This document shows, piece by piece, positions 55,450-64,000 of a stretch of DNA of 64,000 nucleotides (positions are counted from its first letter, which is position 1; the number at the start of each line of letters is the position of its first letter). This DNA is from Rutstroemia sp. NJR-2017a BVV2 (Eukaryota; Ascomycota; Leotiomycetes; Helotiales; Rutstroemiaceae). The notes beneath the pieces are model-generated. The model was not told where the DNA came from. It saw only the letters and a list, made by a program, of their open reading frames with translations, and ran no database searches. A program made the position numbers and the translations under genes. The DNA lies in NCBI GenBank assembly GCA_002946415.1, contig NJPS01000051.1:422001-486000 (forward strand). The letters run 5' to 3'.

Positions 55450-58400
55450 TCACCCACCCTCCCCCGAATTTCCCGTCCCCTCAAAAAACCCCAACATATC
55501 CGGCGGCAGATACTCCAACCAAGGCATCATATCCTCGCCCAGGGTACTCATATCAATATCCTGACTCTCCATCATCATATCACCCACCACCTGATTCCCG
55601 CCCAAGCCCGTATACCCATTCCCATTCCCATTGCCATTTCCATTACCATTATAAATATTACCTGCGCTCGGACTCCCCGCGAAATCATACGAACGCGGCG
55701 ACGAAGAAAGATTATGATTATGACCGTGACCATGAGAATCGAACGGACTAGGTTTCTGATACGGGGAATTAGTGAGACCGAGAAGCATTTCGGCATCAGC
55801 GGCGGAAGGGGAGTCGGGTGTGGTGGTTATGAATTTGGGGGCTGGTGGTGGCATTTGATGGGAGGAACGACGGGGCGTGGAGTGGGTATATTGAGAGTAG
55901 CGGGGGTGGTGACCGGAGGTGGATGTTGAGCCCATGGTTGTTTCGGGAAGACTTTGCCGGATAGGATCGTAAATCATATTACCTCCGCCGTGTGGTAGAG
56001 GAGGAGCTTGGGCTTGATTGTCAAGATTGCTTTGATACATAAACGTAAGATTTGAACTTGGTGAGTTTGTCGTTCCGGTCAGGGACCAACCAATAGCATG
56101 TGATGCATCGATAGCAGGAGAACCAGGAAGAGACTCCAGTCTTGGTGAGCGGACAAACTCTGCGAAACGTCTTGGCGAGCTCTGCGGAAATTTCCTTCTC
56201 CAATGCGGAATCATTTCTCTTGCTTTGATGGCTTCCGTATATTCTTCCATGGTGTAAGTCTCAACTTCTTGTGGGTCTATACCACTTTGCTTTTGATCTA
56301 GAGCCACTAGAATATACCTCGCGCCGGCCCAATAAGTTTCTAATTGCTGCAAAGCTTTATAACATCTTTGGTAGTTCTGAGTCGCAGCTGCCGCGAGTAG
56401 AGAATGCTTCGGTTTGTGGTTTCCTTGATTTTGCTGAATTGATTTTGGCTTTTCTGGAGGGCCCCTAGAAGATTGCTTCGGCGGACTAGTATCTCTGGAA
56501 GTTGGCTGCGAGGTATGCAATGCCGTTTCCTTAAGAAATGCACATGCTGCGATATATATTGGTTGACTTGTAAATGGATTCCCGATGAAACTCCTCGGAT
56601 CAATGAGCTCCGCAAACGCAAGTATGTCAGCGATTGTTTTGGCCGATGACATACTAAGTTCACGACTATTTGGAAGCAACTGAAGAATCTGCCCTTCGAA
56701 CGAGTGCATCAATGTAGGCTGATGGAGTAGCATGATGAGAGTATGGAACCAAAAATGCATCTGCACAAATATTAGCAACTCACAGTCCGCTCGCATGACT
56801 CATGTGCAACTCACAAGGATGAAATTAGTTCCCTCCCCAGATTTGACATAATGTTGAAAATTCGGCGCATTGAAATTCAGTCTCTGATCTAGTCTCTGGT
56901 AAAGTTGTGTTAGATCTCTCTCCATCCCCGAAAGCTGTTGTATAAGAATTGGCGTTACATCCTTTACGCCCCTGATATGATTTAATAAATCCGAAACCCG
57001 TCCATATAAATGTATGATGCGAATAAGAGCAGGGAATGGATCTGGCCAGACATCTTCCGAATTTGCGCCAGCGGCAGGTAACGTCAACTCCAGATCTTCG
57101 TCTTTCAGACTGACTGGTCTCCCGGTCCCAGAAGAAATGACTCGGTCAAGCATAAGAACAGCCCATAGGGTATCAATCCTTTCTTCTTCTATCTCAGTCT
57201 TCTCCTCCACAGTGATGGAAGCAGGCGGATCATCAGACTGCCTCTCATTTGTCGACCTGTGGTATCCAGGATCTTTTTGGCCTTGATGTTTGACGCCATC
57301 CAGTTTTTGAAGTCCAAGATCAACAGCCATACGAATCGCGCACCCAAGGTACATCCATAAAGCACTATCTTGATTCGCACCGAAACCCTCATAGGCTAAC
57401 AGCAAACACGCTTGTACCGCTCCAACCGTCGGACAAGGAAATGTATCAACCACAGCAGCCTTGGCTCTTTGTGCAAAAACTTGACCATAGTCCGACTTCG
57501 GATGAGGTTGCTCGTGGGAAGTAGTAAGGAGAGGATGATCAGAGAACCGAGCAGCCAAGGCACAGACAGCATCAACTAGAATAGGCTCAACCTTCTTTTC
57601 TTCGACCAATCGTTTGAACGTTCCTTGCCTTTTCGACAAGAAAGGATAATTGCATCCCAAATGAGCAAAGAAGACCTCGACTAGATGGATAATCAACCGA
57701 TTAACGGGGAGTGGATCATTGGGATCATAAATGGGCATGTCAATTGAAGATCGAGGTTCGGTGCCTGATTGTGAAGGTGTTCCAGCATGTGCGGAGCCAG
57801 TGGATCCATATTTGGCAGATCCGGGTGACACTAGCACTGTTTAACGGGTTGCGTAGCTAGCTAGAAAGGAGGGGTACATACTAGCGGTAGCAGAAGAAGC
57901 TCCCATACTCCTCCTGTGTTCTCTTACTGAAACAACCATTTGCTTGAAGCCAGGGACAATTGCTGTTGGTCCGAAATATCTAAAATATGGTACGCGGTGG
58001 CTTTCAACGACAGGCTCGTCATTGTGCAGTGGTGCATCTCTTTCTAATAGACGTTAAACCTCGTCGTGTAATTCTCCACAAAAACATACCCAGAGGACTC
58101 GGTCCTTCATCCGAGAAGACGGTTGCATCTCTGTAATCCATCCGTCCTTTCAAGCCCTCACCCGCAGCAGTTACACTATCAGTACTGGGCGCATGCTTGT
58201 TAAAAAGTGACTGTCCCCCGCCGGTATCCTCGAGTTTCGTGTCCATCCCCGGCATACTGCTCATTATCGCGTCATGCCGTACTCGCTTTTGATGTTGATG
58301 CTGCACGGTATCCCTTGAATTACTCCTCATAGATTGCATATGCGTATATTGCTCTTCGTCATATTCCCCACCATTTCCCTCCGGGCTCCTGGTGTCCTTT

Positions 58401-58775
58401 TTCATTGTTAGAGCCTCGGGCCCGTCTGCATATCCCATGCACTCATGACCGTTATCTGTACAGGTTGAGCAAAGCGGGCGTTTGCCGTCGCAGCGCGTCT
58501 TTCGTTTTCTGCATGTTCGGCAACTGGAAGTTGAGATGAATTAGCCCTTTGGTTCTTGGTGGTACTCTTGACTCTTCATCCCATCTATGCTTTTGTCCTT
58601 AATGCTTCCAGCATCAACACGCAGAGGCCTTTCTTAGAAAAGATTGGAAAGAAAAGGGGTACGAATTGACGCACGCAGAATTAACCCTCCTTCTCTTCGC
58701 GGGTGGTTGTCCCTCGTTGTTTACAAAGCGAATTTGTTTCTGTGGCAGCGCAGGCGTTCCATTACCTGAGCTCAT
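55450..58775 (-). CDS. Zn2Cys6 transcription factor, 1007 aa
   Basis: Five exons on the minus strand: 58775-58675, 58523-58090, 58037-57882, 57836-56815, 56760-55450. Joining exons 1 and 2 restores the zinc cluster with cysteines 35, 38, 45, 52, 55 and 62 (CX2CX6CX6CX2CX6C, RKRKTRCDGKRP). Exon 3 carries the conserved block YFRYFGPTAIVPGFKQMV. The fungal_trans domain covers about residues 290-700, with VNRLIIHLVEVFFAHLGCNY, CLLLAYEGFGANQDSALWMY, RMAVDLGL, DRVISSGTGRPVSL and later HFWFHTLIMLLHQPTLM. The C-terminal 250 residues are Ser/Pro/Asn-rich with an (NG)n run, probably an activation region. The start is the ATG at 58775; the open frame upstream has no ATG. Sequence alone does not tell the regulated pathway. 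Confidence 0.92.
55616..55650. repeat. imperfect hexanucleotide repeat inside a coding region
   Basis: Copies of CCATTN, mostly in six-base steps, encode an (Asn-Gly)n run in the C-terminal region of the zinc-cluster factor. The repeat keeps the frame and may vary in length between strains. Confidence 0.6.
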
Positions 58776-59596
58776 TGCTCTTCGTGAGACTCCTTTGTCT
58801 TGCAAACTGTGGGAAATCTAGTCCTGTCTTCGACTACTCCTACTGCTTCACTTCAATCTGATTTTCAGTCGCATTCGCATTGTCTCGTCTCGTGTCGTGT
58901 CGTAATCCCGTCCAGTCTTGCCCAAGCCTTGAAATTGTAGTTGTGCTCGACTTTACGGGTGGCTCCGTCGGAAAGCCCAAGTCGCATAAATGTAAATGAA
59001 TGTAGATACTAACTTCCGTAGGACGTATGCTATCTCAAGACAGAACAGGCAATACCTAACTAACTTGAGATCTAAGTGGGTGCTTCGCAAAGATGTTGAA
59101 AATGTGGTCGAGAATACACAGACCAAGTTAAACACAGCCCAAAGCTGCGGGCATCAGAGCACTAATTCGTCATGTGCCGGTTATATGCCGAGCAGGTTTC
59201 CAAGGGCTAAGATTTCGAAATATCTGGGGTATGCAGAAAGTCCCACACCGGGGAATTTAGAATCGATGGGAAGGAGTTTGTTGGGCGGGAAATACGGTAA
59301 TCAATTGACTAGACTCATCCGGCTTACACTATTGTGGAATAGCATTTATTATTACGAAGTATAATATCAGCAATTGATCGACAGTGGCTAGAGAAATAAT
59401 TGATGTAAGACAAAATGCGACGTCGTTAGATTTTGTTACAAAGCTGCGCTATATATTTTCGTTCAAATCATCTTTCATGAATATGACTATCCTCCAATTT
59501 CCATATTCCTCGAATTCATGTGTTGCAGTATCCATCCGTCCCTAATGTGATCATCGCACTCAGGCACCGTTCTTCGCTAAGCTACTATCCAACAGC
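58776..59596. other. intergenic
   Basis: Promoter of the zinc-cluster factor and 3' flank of glutamate decarboxylase. No gene is supported. Confidence 0.45.
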
Positions 59597-61292
59597 TTAG
59601 CAGACAGCATGAGTCTTTCCAGTCTTTCCTTGCAGACTGTGCTTCTCGTTCTTGTAATGAGGGTGGTTATGTTTGTTCTTTCCAACATGTGTTTTGATAT
59701 TCTGGTGGGTCTTTGCAATGGTTTCCTTGTCCATCTCGTCCAGTATACCACAGCACAACTTGATGTCGGCAAGTAATGAGTCGCATCTTGACTTGCTGAA
59801 GTCCTCACGAACGACCACACGCAACATCTTCAGATTTTCGGTATTTGGAGCCATAGTATATGCTGGAACAACCCAAGAACGTTGACGGAGTTGATGTGCA
59901 ATTGCGAACTCATCATAGTGCTTGCCAGCCTTTGGATCGATACGGAAAGCAACAAGGGGAAGACCTTTGCCGGATTTCTCAGACATGATAATAAAGCCAA
60001 GCTGTTCGAGCGAATCGGATAGGTAGTCGGCAGTCCGCGTCAAGTTGTTCATGATGGAGCGATAACCCTTCTTTCCAAGACGAATGAGTTGGTAATATTG
60101 GCCGATGACTTGAGATGCACCCTTAGAGAAGTTGAGAGTGAAAGAAGCCTGGTTGGCACCAAGGTAGTTAATGTTGAAAACCAACTCCTTAGGCAAGTAT
60201 TCTGGGGCTCTCCAGATAACCCAACCTACACCTGGGTACACAAGTCCATATCTGTAAGTTTGTCAGTGAGTAGTTCTAAACACAGGCAGAAGAAACAACA
60301 TACTTGTGGCCGCTAGTGTTGATAGAAACGACCTTCTCCAGTCTGAAGTCCCATTCCAGGTCAGGAACAACGAAAGGGGCGACAAATCCACCACTAGCAG
60401 CATCAATGTGAATGACAGTATCGATATTTCTCTCGATCAAGAGGTCATTGACTGCCTTTGCGTCTTCATACTGGCCTGTGTAGGTGCTACCCATGATAAC
60501 ACAAATACCGATGGTGTTCTCGTCCACCAAACTGACGGTCTCCTCAGGATCGATAACGTATCTGTCCGGTGTGCAGTAGACGTATTTCTCCTCAACCTCA
60601 AAGTATCTAGCAGCTTTTTCCCAGCAAACCTGCACAGCAGATGACATAATAATGTTTGGGTTGTCGCATGGCTTTCCAGCAGCCTTTCGAGCATTCTTCC
60701 AGCGCTTCTTCATAGCCAAAACGGCCAGCATAATGGCCTCTGAAGAACCTACAGTAGAAGTACCGACAGCTGCGTCACCTTCATCATTGGTGGGGGCGTG
60801 GAAAAGACGACCAATCATGGAAACGCATCGGTTTTGGATATCAGCAGATTGTGGGTATTCTTCGTAGTCGATGAAGTTCTTGGAGAAGGATTCAGTCATA
60901 AGATCTTCGACTTCTTTTTCCTACTAGTTGTTAACTTTTGTCTGGCTCGACGAGAGCAAATGTACGTACCATATATGTAGTAACGAATGAAGCCAGGCTA
61001 CATACATAAAGTCAGCTGTTGTTGCATTCCTATCTTCGGTCATATCATACTTGAGCATTGGGTTTCCATCCAGGGAGAGATCATCTCTAATCATACGATA
61101 TGCAACCTCTTTTGGCATTTCGCCCTCTGGCATTTCATGCTTTGGCAGATCCTCAGCAGCAAACTTGGAACCATAAACACTCGTTGTGAATAGATCATCT
61201 TCAGTGCCAGGAGCCATAGTGAGCTTCTCGACGCCCTCAACAAGAGGCTCCCCAATCTTCTTGTTGGTGGGAATTGAAGCTAAATGAACCAT
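59597..61292 (-). CDS. gad1: glutamate decarboxylase
   Basis: Four exons: 61292-61051, 60997-60970, 60920-60304 and 60251-59597; 513 aa. This is a PLP-dependent group II decarboxylase that converts glutamate to GABA and CO2, feeding the GABA shunt. Visible motifs: [17 protein letters not shown] across the first junctions, [27 protein letters not shown] and [10 protein letters not shown], in which Lys296 would hold PLP. Exon 2 is only 28 nt and codes LASFVTTYM; it is required because reading straight through breaks this conserved block. The C-terminus ends in a Lys/His-rich tail ([13 protein letters not shown]). Length is normal for the family. The gene is convergent with no partner and is close to the phosphate carrier gene on the same strand. 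Confidence 0.95.
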
Positions 61293-62222
61293 GATTGCGA
61301 AGTTTTGGTGGAAAATGTAGAATTATTGTCTTTGCCGGCAGAGAAAAGAAGGATAGATGAAAAGAGAGGAGAGGTTGCGTACTCCAATTGAAGATAATGA
61401 GGGGGTTTTGTTGTTGCGTCAAGACCACTTACGAGCACAGACGAAATGCCCCTCCATCCCATCATAGATGTAAGCTTTTCTTGGCACAAGAAGCTTAGCT
61501 CGTCTCCAAAATCGCCTTCTGGACCAATCATTTACTTCTCCCTTTGGCGGAGTTTATCCTCAGTGCGTCATATCTTTTCTCGACGCACCAACATGATGGT
61601 TCAAAGCGTCTTCCCCTGCCAAGATATCAAACCTTCTCACTTATCTAGATTTGTTCTCACCAAACATTGTACAACACATGGCACAGCAGCCGGGGATAGT
61701 TGACGAAGTCGAGATTAGTGTCACATTGTGTTGCACAGAACCGGGGCCTGGCGTGCAAGAAAAATACAAGAAAAAGCATCTTTCCCACTACATGAAACGA
61801 TCATCTTCGAGGCCTGTCGAACACATCAGATCCGGTTTTGTTCTCTTGCAACTACTAACTACACGCCTGCCACTACTTGCAAGTGCGGATTATTTTACGG
61901 CTTGGGGGAAGCAAGAATCACAGATCCCCAAGCAAAACTTCCACCACCACGAATGTAATATCTCACACGATGGAACGACCGAAACATATTCCAATTTGAT
62001 CTATTCGATGGGGAGAGGTCCCTATTATACAGACGCCAGAAGCAAAGCTTTCTAAACAGCCCACATCCTCCTCTATGAGATAGGCCCGAGACGACGACGA
62101 AAAGGCCTACCAAAACAAATGCATGCAAAACCCGAAAGAAATGCGCTTCTATGATGCCATGGTCGCTCAACATTATGCTCAACGATCTTGCATCCCGTCT
62201 ACCACTCCTGTACGCCTCTAGT
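61293..62222. other. intergenic between same-strand genes
   Basis: Promoter and leader of glutamate decarboxylase plus 3' flank of the phosphate carrier. Frames at 61446 and 61651 on the + strand have no recognisable features. Confidence 0.45.
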
Positions 62223-63549
62223 TTACTTAGTAGCCAAGTCAACACCACCAGTAGCACCCAACGCCTTCTTGATATCACCGTAGATAGCGAATTGACCACT
62301 AGAGTTCATATTAGTAATGGTTCAGGAAATGACTTAAGGAAAAGGGGAGTTCTAGGCAGCATAACCGCCTCGCTTCAAGCCGCGTGGAAAACTATGAACT
62401 TCGAATACAGGGAGGAGTAAACTTACGCAGTGATTGCGCCAACCATTCTAAGAATAATGTTAGTGATTGATTCTTTATTAGGGGTCGAAATCGGGATACT
62501 AACGCTAATCTGGCACCAATACCAGTGTATGAACCTCTGAATCCGAGCTCTCTACCGATCTTGATCAAACGGGAAGTAGTTCCCTCTCCTGGAAGACCCT
62601 TGGTCTTGTTGATTTTCGACAACATGGTGTCGGCGGGTTGTGAAACGAGAGCAGCGGCGAAACCGGCAATCAAACCAGATCCCAAGTTAATGGTGGTTTG
62701 CATGGAGTCGGAAGTTCTCGATTTGTCGACATATTGGTAGATAGCCTCGTTGACCTTCTCGAAAACGACGAACTTGGCCATAGTGTATGGGACTCTTGAA
62801 GGGTATTAATATCAGTGTGGTGGGCAGTTCAGGAAGTTGAAACTTACTGCTTGAACAAGATAGGACCGAAACCGGCATAGAAAGCACCAACACCCTCGTT
62901 CTTCAACATCTTGCTGAATCCACCAACGAGACCGTTGGCATACGTTGGCTCAGAGACCAAACGAATACGGGTGGCCTCAAGCGGGCAAAGAGCAACATCG
63001 GCGAAGAATTCTGCGATAGCGGAAGAGGCCAAGTAGACAGCGGTCTTGTTGTTAACAGCGTTCTCGTATCCGATGAGGTTGATGGCTTGTTGCTTGAACA
63101 GTTCATAACCTCCGAACTTGAATGCGCCTTGAAGGAAATAACCAGCAGCAGTTGGACCGAAACCAGTAGCAAGAGCACCAACACCCTCGCTGGCAATGAC
63201 TTGTCTGAAACCACCGATAAGACCTTTGTTATATGTGACAGGGTCGAGTTGGATTCTGGTCTTGACACTGTAAAGGGAAAATTCATGTCAGCGTTAAGTC
63301 CTCGTTATCTTGCGCCAAGAGATGGAAGACCGTGAATCCATCTACACTGAATGCGCAGATTCCTGTCCTGCCGTGAATGGAGACAACTTACACATCGACG
63401 GGGGTGAGACCACCGTGAGTGACCGAACAGCATACAGCACCGGCCAAGGCGAATCTGGAGTAAAGAGCGAAACCACTGAGCTTCTCTGGTGCGTTGCCGG
63501 AGACCTTTTGGATAGCGGCATCCACCTTTGCGGAAGCGTTGGAGGCCAT
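62223..63549 (-). CDS. MIR1: mitochondrial phosphate carrier
   Basis: Five exons: 63549-63392, 63267-62848, 62794-62504, 62447-62427 and 62298-62223; 321 aa. This inner-membrane carrier imports phosphate with protons for ATP synthesis. Three carrier repeats are present, each with its Px[DE]xx[KR] signature: [16 protein letters not shown] and PADTMLSK. The N-terminus is close to [18 protein letters not shown], diagnostic for the phosphate carrier rather than other SLC25 members. Exon 4 is a 21-nt micro-exon that, with the flanking split codons, codes AMVGAITA; without it the last helix is broken. The C-terminus ends [18 protein letters not shown] plus a short tail. Length matches the family. 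The intron count is high for a small core gene. Confidence 0.95.
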
Positions 63550-64000
63550 CTTTATTATATATGAAATAAGACTGAGCGGAGAGTTGAAGAGATGAGGATA
63601 TTCTTCGGACGGGGAAGGTAGAAGAAAGAAAGTCGTCTCGTGGAGGAGATAAGGTCCAATTGATCGAAGCGGTAAAAATCAAGAATGAAAGTGTTAAATG
63701 CTCAGTGTTAACAAAACTTTTTTGCACTAGATCGGAAGCTTTCGGAGTTTACACATTTTCTTTTTACTTTCTGCCTTAATTGCCTAATCTCGTCATTGAC
63801 CGGGAGACCGTGCTCAGCTTACCACCACCTATTTACGGCAACATGGAAAGTGGGTTCCAAGGTTCAAATCGAATAATCTTCACACGTGTTTGGTAGGGAA
63901 TTGATATTTATTATCCTTCAACCATCATTAAGGGGGATTTGTGCGACAATGAGTATATCCTCATTTATTCCCATCTCACACTCATTCTTTGGTGTGTTCC
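63550..64000. other. promoter of the phosphate carrier gene
   Basis: No gene seen. It includes the leader of the phosphate carrier; a GGTTCAAATC at 63861 looks like a tRNA B-box but has no tRNA structure around it. Confidence 0.45.

Noticed and set aside
59597..63549. A biosynthetic or catabolic cluster including glutamate decarboxylase
   Set aside because: Neighbours are a housekeeping carrier and a regulator with no pathway link; no backbone or tailoring enzymes are present.
63861..63870. GGTTCAAATC, like a tRNA B-box
   Set aside because: Flanking bases do not form a T-stem or acceptor stem and no A-box lies upstream. No tRNA was found in the window.

Overview
The window is nuclear DNA of a filamentous ascomycete (Pezizomycotina). 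The evidence is short 45-150 bp GT-AG introns with CTAAC/CTGAC-like branch sites, Zn2Cys6 regulators, fungal-only families (2EXR, cerato-platanin, SAT4-type rhodopsin-fold proteins, HET and TPR/ankyrin relics) and a Tad-like LINE whose only lesions look like repeat-induced point mutation (RIP). Gene content would fit Leotiomycetes (Helotiales), but that placement is inference from memory of similar genomes. Several gene models were rebuilt by hand by joining exons; all totals are multiples of three.

Layout. 0-6.2 kb: an AAA+ ATPase and a Zn2Cys6 transcription factor that converge. 6.2-8.75 kb: a long leader or promoter with an 8-bp TTCTAGAA-type array. 8.75-13.3 kb: a six-exon hybrid histidine kinase of 1371 aa. 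13.3-31 kb: gene-poor, low-complexity DNA with two 2EXR proteins, a DUF3431-like type II membrane protein, a small secreted protein, a five-exon orphan gene, a 67-aa cysteine-rich protein and a cerato-platanin. 31-46.8 kb: a SAT4/rhodopsin-like seven-helix membrane protein, a cyclophilin with an N-terminal extension, a glutamine-synthetase-fold enzyme, a 1070-aa coiled-coil membrane protein, an intracellular GH13 alpha-amylase and a DUF7587-like protein. 46.8-55.4 kb: an AT-rich repeat island holding broken HET, ankyrin and TPR modules and two LINE fragments around one intact six-cysteine secreted protein. 55.4-64 kb: conserved housekeeping and regulatory genes, namely a second Zn2Cys6 factor (1007 aa), glutamate decarboxylase and the mitochondrial phosphate carrier.

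How the genes relate. I see no biosynthetic cluster. Sensing and regulation (hybrid kinase, two zinc-cluster factors, SAT4 protein) are mixed with carbon and nitrogen metabolism (amylase, glutamine-synthetase-like enzyme, glutamate decarboxylase) and secreted, host-facing proteins (cerato-platanin, two small secreted proteins). The most distinctive parts are the repeat island with allorecognition-type relics and a secreted candidate effector, a stop-free 54-nt intron in the cyclophilin, 21- and 28-nt micro-exons in two core-metabolism genes, and a recurring pyrimidine-to-purine composition switch along the sense strand of many genes.
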